DNA from: Actinacidiphila acididurans
GTDB taxonomy: Bacteria; Actinomycetota; Actinomycetes; Streptomycetales; Streptomycetaceae
Assembly (NCBI RefSeq): GCF_016918855.1
Contig: NZ_JADKYB010000013.1
Span: 247,429 to 311,428, forward strand
Length of the DNA: 64,000 nt
Direction: 5' to 3'
The notes beneath the pieces are model-generated. The model was given only the letters and a program-made list of their open reading frames with translations, had not been told where the DNA came from and ran no database searches. A program made the translations under genes and the position numbers. Positions 1 through 7,177 of the stretch are shown piece by piece. Within the stretch, counting starts at the first letter, position 1; the number at the start of each line of letters is the position of its first letter.

Positions 1-1
1 G

Positions 2-949
2 CTGATCCTGTTCCTGCTGCTGGCCGGGCCGGCCCGCGGCAGCCTGTCGGCGAGCGGCTTCCTGACCTTCAGCACGGCGGTGACCATGATGCTGACCTCG
101 GTCACCCAGGTGACCGGAGCGCTGGTCCAGGCGGTGTCGGTGCTGCCGGTGTTCGAGCAGGTCGCCCCGCTGCTGCGGGAACCGCCCGAGGTGCGCGAGG
201 GCAGCGCGCAGCCGGGCGAGCTGACCGGCGGGATCGAGGCGCAGGGGCTGTCCTTCCGTTACGCCGAGGACGGGCCGCTCGTGCTGGACGACGTGTCCTT
301 CCGGGTCGCGCCCGGGGAGTTCGTGGCGGTGGTGGGGGCCAGCGGCTGCGGCAAGTCCACACTGCTGCGGCTGCTGATCGGCTTCGACCGGCCGGTCGCG
401 GGCAGCGTGCTCTACGACGGCCAGGACCTGGGCGCCCTCGACCAGGCCGCGGTGCGCCGGCAGTGCGGGGTGGTGCTGCAGAACGCGCGGCCCTTCACCG
501 GGTCGATCCTGGACTGCATACGCGGCGCCGACGGGGAGTTCACGCTGGAGGAGGCCTGGCAGGCCGCGGCGCTGGCCGGGCTGGCCGAGGACATCAAGGC
601 GATGCCGATGGGGATGCACACGGTGATCTCCGACGGCGGCGGCGCGGTCTCGGGCGGCCAGCGGCAGCGGCTGATGATCGCCGCCGCGCTGATCCGCCGG
701 CCGCGGGTGCTGTTCCTGGACGAGGCGACCAGCGCCCTGGACAACGGCACACAGCGGATCGTCATCGACAGCACCCGGGCGATGAAGACGACCCGGATCG
801 TCATCGCGCACCGGCTCTCCACCATCATGGACGCCGACCGGGTGATCGTCATGGCCGCCGGGCAGGTCGTCCAGCAGGGCCCGCCCGCGGACCTGCTCGC
901 CGACACCGGCGGCCTCTTCCACGAGCTGGTGCACCGGCAGATCGGCTGA
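2..949 (+). CDS. NHLM/NHLP-type bacteriocin exporter, ATPase end (5' truncated by window edge)
   Basis: The open frame enters from the left edge, so only the C-terminal 315 or so residues are present. The first 25 residues look like the last transmembrane helix and loop of an ABC permease. An ABC ATPase follows: Walker A GASGCGKST at 335-361, the stretch VVLQNARPFTGSIL at the Q-loop, signature SGGQRQR, Walker B VLFLDEATSALD and the H-loop histidine in IVIAHRLST. The NARPFTGSI wording is typical of NHLM bacteriocin-system transporters, which export peptides made from nitrile-hydratase-like leader precursors. The precursor and peptidase-containing partner would lie to the left, outside the window. 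The exporter class is confident; the NHLM subgroup is recognised from memory. Confidence 0.85.
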   Translation: MILFLLLAGPARGSLSASGFLTFSTAVTMMLTSVTQVTGALVQAVSVLPVFEQVAPLLREPPEVREGSAQPGELTGGIEAQGLSFRYAEDGPLVLDDVSFRVAPGEFVAVVGASGCGKSTLLRLLIGFDRPVAGSVLYDGQDLGALDQAAVRRQCGVVLQNARPFTGSILDCIRGADGEFTLEEAWQAAALAGLAEDIKAMPMGMHTVISDGGGAVSGGQRQRLMIAAALIRRPRVLFLDEATSALDNGTQRIVIDSTRAMKTTRIVIAHRLSTIMDADRVIVMAAGQVVQQGPPADLLADTGGLFHELVHRQIG

Positions 950-982
950 GCACGTGCCGTACGCCCGCGTGCACAATGAGGC

Positions 983-1495
983 ATGCGCCTGCTGCTGATC
1001 TCCGACACCCACCTGCCCAAGCGGGCCAGGGCCCTGCCGGAGCAGGTGCTCGCCGAGGTGGACCGGGCCGACGTCGTGCTGCACGCCGGGGACTGGGTGG
1101 ACGTGGCGACCCTGGACCTGCTGGAGCGCCGGTCCCGCCGCCTGATCGGGGTGTACGGCAACAACGACGGCCCGCGGCTGCGGGCGCGGCTGCCGGAGAT
1201 CGCGCGGGCCGAGCTGGGCGGGCTGCGCTTCGCGGTGGTGCACGAGACCGGCGACGCCAAGGGCCGCGAAGCCCGCTGCGCCCGCCGCTTCCCCGACACC
1301 GACGTGCTGGTCTTCGGCCACAGCCACATCCCCTGGGACTCCGTCGCCCCCGGCGGCCTGCGCCTGCTCAACCCGGGCTCCCCCACCGACCGCCGCCGCC
1401 AGCCCCACCACACCTACCTGACGGTGACAATCCGCGACGCCCTGCTCACCGAGGTCCTGCTGCACTGCCTGCCGGCCCGCACGCCCGGCACCTGA
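983..1495 (+). CDS. Metallophosphoesterase, YfcE/MJ0936-like phosphodiesterase
   Basis: A 170-residue single-domain calcineurin-like phosphoesterase, the usual size for the YfcE/MJ0936 group. Metal-binding motifs are all visible: SDTHLP near residue 7, HAGDW, GNND and GHSH, so the two-metal site should be intact. The substrate is not predictable; family members hydrolyse phosphodiesters in the cytoplasm. The ATG at 983 has no clear Shine-Dalgarno sequence, but a -10-like CACAAT lies at 972-977, so the transcript may be leaderless. It is 33 bases downstream of the exporter but functionally unrelated as far as can be seen. Confidence 0.88.
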   Translation: MRLLLISDTHLPKRARALPEQVLAEVDRADVVLHAGDWVDVATLDLLERRSRRLIGVYGNNDGPRLRARLPEIARAELGGLRFAVVHETGDAKGREARCARRFPDTDVLVFGHSHIPWDSVAPGGLRLLNPGSPTDRRRQPHHTYLTVTIRDALLTEVLLHCLPARTPGT

Positions 1496-1851
1496 CGACA
1501 CGCGCGGCGTGCGTCGGGTACGGCCGTTCGAGTGACGGGCCCCGGCTATAGGGGCACGAGGGGCCTCCTGTTCGCCGTACAACGGCGGGAGCTGATCCCG
1601 TTTGCGGGGTTCTGCGGTCGCTGTCAGCCTGAAGGGGCATTCGAGGGGCGGTCGTGAGGTGAGGGAGATGGTGCCATGGCATCGCAGCTCATCGGCCCTT
1701 TCCGGACGTCCGGTCCGAGTGGACGCGTGGGGACGGTCCGCTGAGCCCCGTCGTCGGTTTCTCCGGCCGCGGCCGCCCCGTGCCGTGTCCGCGACGCGCC
1801 CCGAGGCCGGGGCGTGAGGCCCGCCCCCGCGAGGGAAAGCGAGGTGACGCC
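1496..1851. other. Intergenic stretch, no gene recognised
   Basis: About 356 bases without a convincing gene. Short open frames exist on both strands but none combines a ribosome-binding site, family resemblance and third-position GC bias. I see no repeat or clear terminator. Confidence 0.5.
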
Positions 1852-2787
1852 GTGAGCGCCGCACCCACCCCATTGCTGCACCAGGTCGGCGAGCGCGCCG
1901 TGGCCTGGCTGGACGACAACCGGGAGTACTTCCGGCTGAGCGAGGAGGAGCTGGCCAGGCCGCGGTCGGTGCTGGAGCGGGTCCGGCCGATCGGGGAACT
2001 GGCCGGCAACATGGGGGTGCTGGCCCGCGAGGGCGTGGCGGGCTCGCGGCAGCACGAACGCTCCGCGCGGCTGCTGGACTTCGCCTGGCGGGAACTGCTC
2101 GACGACGGCGACGTGCTGGCCGAGGTCCAGTTCCACGAGCCGCTGTCCCCGGTGCCGCTGGAGGTGTACGCCTCCTTCCACGAACTGGGCCACCGCCACC
2201 CCGGCGTGGAGGAGGGCATCGAACTGGCCCGGTCCACGGCCAGTTGGCGGGCCCTGGAGATGCTGCCCAACCGCCGCCTGGGCGTGCTGAACGCCGAGCG
2301 CCGCATCGGGCTGCCGCCCACCGGCGACTTCGGCGAGGCACTGGCCGCCACCTGGCTGGGCCGCACCCCCGAGCCGTGGACGGTGCAGTACCACATCGCG
2401 TACGACCTCACCCGCACCGTGTTCCACCTCACCAACTGGGGCGAGGCGCCCGGCCGCATCCCGCCGCCGATCGCGGAGTACCTGACGTCGTATCTGCCGG
2501 CCTGGCTGGACGACTGGGCGGACCACGGCCACTGGGACCTGCTGGGCGAACTCCTCGTCGTGGACGCCTGCCTGCCCGCGCCGACCCTCGACGCCGACCT
2601 GTGGGCCCGGTACGCGGCGGCCCAGGCCGGCTCCGGCGCGATGCCGGCCCAGTACGCCATGCCCCCCGAGGACGACCCGGGCGCGCTCTTCGACCAGGTC
2701 CACCACCCCACCCTGGTGGCCGCGTTCGCCTCGGCGATGGCCACCTCGCGGGCCCTGGGTCTCATGTCACCCACTGCGCACACCTGA
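1852..2787 (+). CDS. Uncharacterised protein, DUF6895-like
   Basis: A 311-residue soluble protein with no signal peptide or membrane segment. GTG at 1852 is chosen because GAGG at 1841-1844 sits 7 bases upstream; the frame stays open further 5' but without such a site. The N-terminus (ALL/AVAWLDDNREYFRL, then RPIGELAGN) and the middle (VYASFHELGHRHP, then WTVQYHIAYDLTRTVFHLTNWG) resemble actinobacterial proteins that I recall as DUF6895. The FHELGH string looks zincin-like (HExxH), but the spacing is wrong for a metallopeptidase, so I do not claim one. Function unknown. Confidence 0.75.
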   Translation: MSAAPTPLLHQVGERAVAWLDDNREYFRLSEEELARPRSVLERVRPIGELAGNMGVLAREGVAGSRQHERSARLLDFAWRELLDDGDVLAEVQFHEPLSPVPLEVYASFHELGHRHPGVEEGIELARSTASWRALEMLPNRRLGVLNAERRIGLPPTGDFGEALAATWLGRTPEPWTVQYHIAYDLTRTVFHLTNWGEAPGRIPPPIAEYLTSYLPAWLDDWADHGHWDLLGELLVVDACLPAPTLDADLWARYAAAQAGSGAMPAQYAMPPEDDPGALFDQVHHPTLVAAFASAMATSRALGLMSPTAHT

Positions 2788-2862
2788 GCGGCACCCGCCG
2801 GACGCCCGCCGGTCATGCGGCCGTCATCCGGGCGGCCGTATCCGGCCATGCCGGCGTGCGCA

Positions 2863-2899
2863 GACTGTGCGCTGCACAGCGGGGCAGCAGCGCACAGTC
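2863..2899. repeat. Perfect 13-bp inverted repeat upstream of an orphan RBS
   Basis: Arms GACTGTGCGCTGC (2863-2875) and GCAGCGCACAGTC (2887-2899) are exact reverse complements with an 11-base spacer. The left arm also forms the smaller palindrome TGTGCGCTGCACA with the spacer. It ends one base before a strong AAGGAGGAG. It could be a regulator operator or an mRNA hairpin of the gene that once started at 2915. Confidence 0.6.
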
Positions 2900-2900
2900 G

Positions 2901-2921
2901 AAGGAGGAGATTTGATGAGAC
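2901..2921 (+). promoter_or_regulatory. Orphan ribosome-binding site and start codon cut off by the IS element
   Basis: AAGGAGGAG at 2901-2909 is a near-perfect Shine-Dalgarno sequence, 5 bases before an ATG at 2915. The reading frame from it reaches a stop within the IS right end after eight codons (MRLDVLPA). It therefore looks like the 5' end of a host gene interrupted by insertion. The phytase-like remnant on the other side of the element is the obvious candidate for its lost body, but most of that gene is missing, so a deletion must also be assumed. Confidence 0.5.
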
Positions 2922-3080
2922 TTGACGTCCTCCCCGCCTAGAGGACGGGGTTTCCTTCCACGGCTGTGTGGCCGTCTGGGTGGGTTCCTGTTTCGCGGCG
3001 CTGTGCCGGGATCGCTCCCGGTCTTATCTGCGCTCCGCAGGCGTTTAGCCTGTCCGCCCGTCCGGCGGCCAGGGTGTTCT
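2902..3080 (-). ncRNA. Predicted omegaRNA (right-end guide RNA) of TnpB
   Basis: By analogy with characterised TnpB elements, the RNA should cover the 3' end of tnpB, the terminal hairpin at about 2929-2947 and roughly 20 flanking bases used as guide. Here the guide would read GTCTCATCAAATCTCCTCCT (complement of 2902-2921), i.e. the ribosome-binding site and start of the interrupted host gene. The scaffold boundary at 3080 is a guess. Confidence 0.4.
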
Positions 3081-4190
3081 TGGCGGCGTTGTGGTCACGG
3101 TCGTGGACGGCCCTGCAGCCCCGGCAGGTCCAGGTACGGACGTGCAGGGGCTTGGGGCCGTCCTTGACGCCGCAGGCCGAGCAGACCTGGGAGGTCGGCT
3201 CGAACCTTCCGATACGGCCGAAGTACCGGCCGTGCTTGGCGGCCTTGTACTCCAGCATGGTGACGAACTGGGACCATCCCGCGTCGTGCACGGACTTGGC
3301 CAGGCGGGTGCGTGCGAGGCCGGACACCGCGAGGTCTTCCACGTACACCGCTTGGTTCTCGCGGATGATCCTCGTGGATTCCTTGTGGTGCCAGTCCCGG
3401 CGCCGGTCCGCGACCTTCGCGTGCTGACGCGCGACCTTCCTGCGTGCCTTGTCCCGGTTCCTCGACCCCTTCTGACAGCGACTGAGTGCCTTCTGCAGGC
3501 GCCGCAGCTTCTTCTCCACGCGGCGCAGGAACTTCGGCGCCGCAATCCTGCGGCCGTCGGACAGGACCGCAAAGTGGCTCAGTCCCAGGTCCAGGCCGAC
3601 CTCGGTGCTGACGTGGGGGAGAATGTCCGGCTGGGTCTCGACGACGAAGGAAGCCCAGTACCGGCCAGCGGCGTCAAGGGTGATGGTGACGCTGGTCGGA
3701 ACCGCCGGGAGCGGGCGAGACCAGCGCACCGCAAGGTCACCGACCTTGGCCACATACAGGCGCCCGTTGTCCCGCAGGGAGAACCCGTTGGCCGTCAGCC
3801 GGATCGACTGCCGATTGTCGCGCTTGGACTTGAACCGGGGCTCTGCGACCCTCGGGCCCCTGCGCTTGCCGGTGACCGAGGCGAAGAAGTTCCGGTAGGC
3901 GGTGTGCAGGTCACGCAGGGACTGCACCAGCACCACCGACGACACCTCCGCCAGCCAGGCCCGCTCCCCGGTGCGCTTCGCGGCGGTGATCACCAACTTC
4001 TGAAGATCGGTGTCGCGGATGTACGGCAGCCCCGCCCCATGGGCCTCCCGGCGGGCACGCAACCCGTCGTTGAAAACCACCCGGGCGCACCCGAACGCCC
4101 TCGCCAGCGCGGCACACTGACCAGGCTCGGGATACACACGGTAATTGAAGCGAAGCTGCACGTGATCACCCTAGCATTCGATCCATGCCC
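2922..4190 (-). mobile_element. IS200/IS605-superfamily, IS1341-type (tnpB-only) element
   Basis: It holds a tnpB gene and the characteristic right end in the tnpB sense strand: an imperfect hairpin CCCCGTCC-TCTA-GGCGGGG followed by GAGGACGTCAA, which I place as the element terminus at 2922. The left boundary, somewhere between the tnpB start and the phytase remnant (about 4165-4205), is not resolved. No tnpA (Y1 transposase) is present, so mobility would need TnpA in trans. These elements insert without target duplication, and none is seen. Confidence 0.75.
2938..4161 (-). CDS. tnpB: RNA-guided endonuclease TnpB (OrfB, IS1341 type)
   Basis: A 407-residue TnpB, the usual family size, apparently intact. 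An N-terminal wedge/helical part is followed by the RuvC-like nuclease: catalytic Asp in GLDLGLSHFAVL, Glu in VYVEDLAVSG and the final Asp in HDRDHNAAKN. The four-cysteine zinc ribbon (CSAC...CRGC) lies between the last two. Family members use an overlapping right-end RNA to cut target DNA next to a transposon-adjacent motif. The start is GTG at 4161. The TAG stop lies inside the right-end hairpin, so the gene's 3' end and the guide-RNA scaffold overlap, as expected. Confidence 0.92.
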   Translation of the reverse strand: MQLRFNYRVYPEPGQCAALARAFGCARVVFNDGLRARREAHGAGLPYIRDTDLQKLVITAAKRTGERAWLAEVSSVVLVQSLRDLHTAYRNFFASVTGKRRGPRVAEPRFKSKRDNRQSIRLTANGFSLRDNGRLYVAKVGDLAVRWSRPLPAVPTSVTITLDAAGRYWASFVVETQPDILPHVSTEVGLDLGLSHFAVLSDGRRIAAPKFLRRVEKKLRRLQKALSRCQKGSRNRDKARRKVARQHAKVADRRRDWHHKESTRIIRENQAVYVEDLAVSGLARTRLAKSVHDAGWSQFVTMLEYKAAKHGRYFGRIGRFEPTSQVCSACGVKDGPKPLHVRTWTCRGCRAVHDRDHNAAKNTLAAGRADRLNACGAQIRPGAIPAQRRETGTHPDGHTAVEGNPVL

Positions 4191-4199
4191 ACAGACCAT

Positions 4200-4619
4200 G
4201 AAGGAGGACGAAGGGGCGGCCTGCTGGTGGGCGCCGGCCACCAGTCGATCGACGCCTACGTGGGCGACGCGGGCACCGCCGACGCGAAGCAGGCGCTGCT
4301 GGCCGCCGGGATCACCCCGGTCGCCAAGGAGCCGTACCTCGACCTCGGCGCCCTGGTGACCTCGCTGGACCCGACCGGCGGCTTCTTCGGCCACGACAAG
4401 GTCGAGGGCGTGGCCAGCACCGACGGCGGCAGGACCGTCGTGGTCAGCAACGACAGCGACTTCGGGGTGGACGGCACCATCGGCGACACGCCGCCCTTCG
4501 CGATCCACGCCAAGATCCTGCCGAACGGCCGGCAGGACGACGGGGAGTACCTGGCGATCGACACCACCAGGCTGAACGACCCGGTGCGCACCGCCACCGT
4601 ACGCATCACCGTGCGCTGA
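4200..4619 (+). pseudogene. C-terminal remnant of an esterase-like phytase-family protein
   Basis: About 140 residues that match the C-terminal end of the actinobacterial esterase-like/phytase-family secreted proteins: LDLGALVTSLDPTGGFFGHD, KVEGVA, then VSNDSDFGVDG and a final AIDTTRL. Intact members are several times longer and have a signal peptide and beta-propeller repeats, all absent here. The nearest ATG (4185) has no ribosome-binding site and its first codons look like junction sequence. The fragment lies directly beyond the IS left end, so I read it as a decapitated gene left by insertion and deletion. Confidence 0.75.
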
Positions 4620-4627
4620 ACCGCGCC

Positions 4628-4666
4628 GGCCCGGCCGCTCCCGCGATCGGCGGGGGCGGCCGGGCC
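4628..4666. terminator. Bidirectional hairpin terminator
   Basis: A 17-base stem (4628-4644 with 4650-4666, one wobble pair) and 5-base loop lie between the stop of the phytase remnant and the convergent MBL gene. No U-tract, as is common in this group. Confidence 0.7.
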
Positions 4667-4678
4667 CGTTCCCGGCCG

Positions 4679-5371
4679 TCAGGCCTGCGCGGCGCCGGGC
4701 AGCGCGGCCAGCCACCGGTGGAAGTGAGCGGTGTCCGCGCCGGTGAGCGGGACGCCGTGGGCGAAGCCGACCGCGGTGACGGTTTCGGGGATCCGGGCCA
4801 GGGCGGCGGCCCTGGTGCCGGGGGCGGCGGCCAGGGCGGCGGGGCCGAGGGCGAGCCGGCCGCCGCGGTGGAAGAGGGCGTCCCCGGCGAGCAGGGTGCC
4901 GCTCGGCTCGTGGAGGAGCACGATGTGCCCGGGGCTGTGGCCCGGGGTGTGCAGCACCCGGAGGCCGGCGTCGACCACGTCGCCGTCGGTGAGGGTGGCG
5001 TCGGGCTCGAACGGGGTCCAGTGCAGTTTCGGCAGCCGGTCCAGCAGCCGGCCGGCGGCGCCGGAGCGGCCCTCGGGTGGCACCCGGCCGGCCGTCAGCC
5101 AGGGTGCGTCGGCGTGGTGGACGAGGATGCGGGCGCCGGTGCGCCGCCGCAGTTCGGCGGCGCCCTGCACATGGTCGGGGTGGGCGTGGGTGAGCACCAC
5201 CCGGCGGATGTCCGCGGGCCGGCGGCCCACGTCGGCGACGGCGGCCAGCAGGGTGTGCGGCGCCTTCGCCCAGCCGACGTCGACCAGGGTGAGGCCGTCG
5301 TCGCCCGCCACCAGGAAGGCGTTGTCACGGGGCGTGGTGGCCACGAGGGTGACCGCGGGGGCCAGTTGCAC
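4679..5371 (-). CDS. MBL-fold metallo-hydrolase
   Basis: A 230-residue metallo-beta-lactamase-fold hydrolase. The metal motif THAHPDH is at residues 61-67, followed by further ligands in TPGHSPGHI and LLAGDALF and a late histidine in FAHGVP. Such stand-alone proteins are often thioesterases or glyoxalase-II-like enzymes. The start is GTG at 5371. It begins 4 bases after the LeuD-like gene ends, so it is the last gene of the five-gene operon starting near 9632 and probably acts on a thioester or ester of that pathway (inference). Confidence 0.88.
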   Translation of the reverse strand: MQLAPAVTLVATTPRDNAFLVAGDDGLTLVDVGWAKAPHTLLAAVADVGRRPADIRRVVLTHAHPDHVQGAAELRRRTGARILVHHADAPWLTAGRVPPEGRSGAAGRLLDRLPKLHWTPFEPDATLTDGDVVDAGLRVLHTPGHSPGHIVLLHEPSGTLLAGDALFHRGGRLALGPAALAAAPGTRAAALARIPETVTAVGFAHGVPLTGADTAHFHRWLAALPGAAQA

Positions 5372-5375
5372 GGTG

Positions 5376-5924
5376 TCAGCTCTTTCCGGAAGGTTGCGGG
5401 TGGCCCGGCCGACCGCTTGTCCCCGGTACGGGCACGTATCCCTCGCGGGCCAGCTTGGGCAGGATGCCGCCGGCCGCGAGGATGTCCAGGACCAGCGGCG
5501 GCAGGGCGCCGCCGGGCAGGCGGGTGCCGGTGGCGGGGTTCTCCGCCCAGCCCTCGGCGATGTCCATGCGCAGGGTGTCGCCGTCGGCGAACGCGGCGGT
5601 GACGCCGGGCACGGTCAGCGCGGGCAGGCCGTGGTTGACGGCGTTGCGCAGGAACAGGGAGTTGAACTCCTCGGCGACCAGCGCGGCCACACCGAGTTCG
5701 CGGAACAGGGCGGCGACCGGGCGGGAGGAGCCCAGGCCGAAGTTGCGCCCGGCCACCACGATGTCGCCGGGCCGTACCAGGCCGGTCCAGCCGGGCCGCA
5801 GTTCGTAGAAGACGTGCCGGGCCGCCTCGGGCAGCGGCAGCTTCATGGCGAAGGCCGGGTACATCGCGTCGGTGGTGACCGAGTCGCCCACCACCCAGGC
5901 CCGGCCGGTGATCAGGGTGTCCAT
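5376..5924 (-). CDS. LeuD-like small subunit of an aconitase-superfamily hydro-lyase
   Basis: A 182-residue swivel-domain protein of the isopropylmalate isomerase small-subunit family. The diagnostic segment GRNFGLGSSRPVAALFRELG is present, preceded by VVGDSVTTDAMYP. It pairs with the LeuC-like protein encoded immediately upstream; the ATG at 5924 overlaps the end of that gene by 13 bases, implying translational coupling and a 1:1 complex. Its neighbours are degradative rather than leucine-biosynthetic (no leuA or leuB), so I do not assign leuD. A homoaconitase- or dimethylmaleate-hydratase-type reaction is a better guess. Confidence 0.88.
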   Translation of the reverse strand: MDTLITGRAWVVGDSVTTDAMYPAFAMKLPLPEAARHVFYELRPGWTGLVRPGDIVVAGRNFGLGSSRPVAALFRELGVAALVAEEFNSLFLRNAVNHGLPALTVPGVTAAFADGDTLRMDIAEGWAENPATGTRLPGGALPPLVLDILAAGGILPKLAREGYVPVPGTSGRPGHPQPSGKS

Positions 5925-7177
5925 CGGGCGAGTTCCTCCCGGGGATCGGTGACCCGGCCGGTGAGCGCGGAGGCGGCCACCGTGGCCGGGGAGGCCATGT
6001 AGATCTCGGCGTCCGGACTGCCCATGCGGCCGGTGAAGTTGCGGGTGGAGGAGGTCAGGCACACCTCGCCGGGGGCGAGCAGGCCCATGTGGTAGCCGAA
6101 GCAGGCGCCGCAGGTGGAGTTGGTGACCACCGCCCCGGCGTCGGCGAGGTCCTGGAGGTAGCCGGCCCGCAGCGCCTCCCGGTAGACGGCCTGCGAGGCG
6201 GGGGTGACCAGCAGCCGCACGCCGGGGGCGACCTTGTGGCCGCGCACCACCCGCGCGGCGACGGCCAGGTCCTCCAGCTGGCCGTTGGCGCACGAGCCGA
6301 TGAAGCACTGCTGCACCGGCCGGCGTTCGATCGCCGAGACCGGCAGGGCGTTGTGGCTGACCGTGCCGGGGCGCGCCACGTACGGTTCCAGGCCGGACAG
6401 GTCGACGGTGCGCACGGCCGCGTACTCGGCGTCCGGGTCCGGGTCGGCGGCCTCGTAGCTGTCCGGCGGCGCGCCGCGGGCGGCCAGGAAGTCGCGGGCC
6501 AGGTCGTCGACGGGGAAGGTGGAGAAGTCCGCGGAGACCTCGGCGCCCTGGGTGGCGATGGTGCGGCGGTCGTTCATGGGGACGGAGGCCAGGCCCGGCC
6601 CGCCGTACTCCAGGTTGTGGTTGGTGGCGTCGCCCCAGGTGCCGGCGATGTGCAGGAAGACGTCCTTGCCGGACACGCCGGCCGGCAGGGCGCCGGTCAG
6701 CTCGTAGCGGATGGTCGGGGCGACCTGGAACCAGGTGGCCCCGGTGCACAGGATCGCGTAGACCTCGGCCGGGCCCAGGCCCCGGGCGGCGGTGTTGTAG
6801 GCGCCGGCCGCGCAGGTGTGGGAGTCGGTGCAGGCCAGCACCTCGCCGGGCCGGGCCAGGCCGTTCTCGGCGATGACCTGGTGGCAGATGCCGTGCCGGC
6901 CCACGTCGTAGAACTTCTCGACGCCGAAGTCGCGGACGAACGCGCGGGCGTGGGTGCCGCCGGCCGCGTCGTGCACGGAGGGCGCCGGGACCGCGTGGTC
7001 CATGATCACGGCGACCTTGTCGGGGTCGTGGATGCGCAGCGGCCGCACCCAGCTCGTGGCGAACTGCAGGTCGATCAGGACCGTCAGGTCCACCTCGCAG
7101 ACCACGGTGTCGCCGGGCCGCACCCGGGCCAGGCCCGCCTTGCGGGCGAGGATGCGCTCGATCGCGGTCATGCCCAT
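5912..7177 (-). CDS. LeuC-like large subunit, [4Fe-4S] aconitase-superfamily hydro-lyase
   Basis: A 421-residue large subunit; archaeal-type LeuC proteins have this length. Expected features are visible: MDHAVPAPS near residue 62, CTDSHT, the first cluster cysteine in CFIGSCANG, and the paired cysteines in NSTCGACFGYHMG. The [4Fe-4S] cluster site therefore looks complete and the enzyme should reversibly dehydrate or hydrate a hydroxy-diacid. ATG at 7177 is preferred over the ATG two codons later because AAGGAGG lies 7 bases before it. It overlaps the upstream lyase gene by 10 bases. Confidence 0.9.
   Translation of the reverse strand: MGMTAIERILARKAGLARVRPGDTVVCEVDLTVLIDLQFATSWVRPLRIHDPDKVAVIMDHAVPAPSVHDAAGGTHARAFVRDFGVEKFYDVGRHGICHQVIAENGLARPGEVLACTDSHTCAAGAYNTAARGLGPAEVYAILCTGATWFQVAPTIRYELTGALPAGVSGKDVFLHIAGTWGDATNHNLEYGGPGLASVPMNDRRTIATQGAEVSADFSTFPVDDLARDFLAARGAPPDSYEAADPDPDAEYAAVRTVDLSGLEPYVARPGTVSHNALPVSAIERRPVQQCFIGSCANGQLEDLAVAARVVRGHKVAPGVRLLVTPASQAVYREALRAGYLQDLADAGAVVTNSTCGACFGYHMGLLAPGEVCLTSSTRNFTGRMGSPDAEIYMASPATVAASALTGRVTDPREELARWTP

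Noticed and set aside
1602..1817. Small plus-strand open frame before the DUF6895-like gene
   Set aside because: The predicted peptide is Arg/Pro-rich with no conserved pattern, and no ribosome-binding site precedes its start at usable spacing.
2163..2200. Zinc-peptidase motif in the DUF6895-like protein (FHELGH)
   Set aside because: It matches HExxH only loosely (HELGH) and lacks a downstream third ligand pattern, so a metallopeptidase assignment would be unsupported.
5376..7177. Calling the aconitase-type subunits leuC and leuD
   Set aside because: Subunit family is clear, but the neighbours are a PrpD-like protein and a lyase rather than leuA or leuB, so leucine biosynthesis is unlikely.
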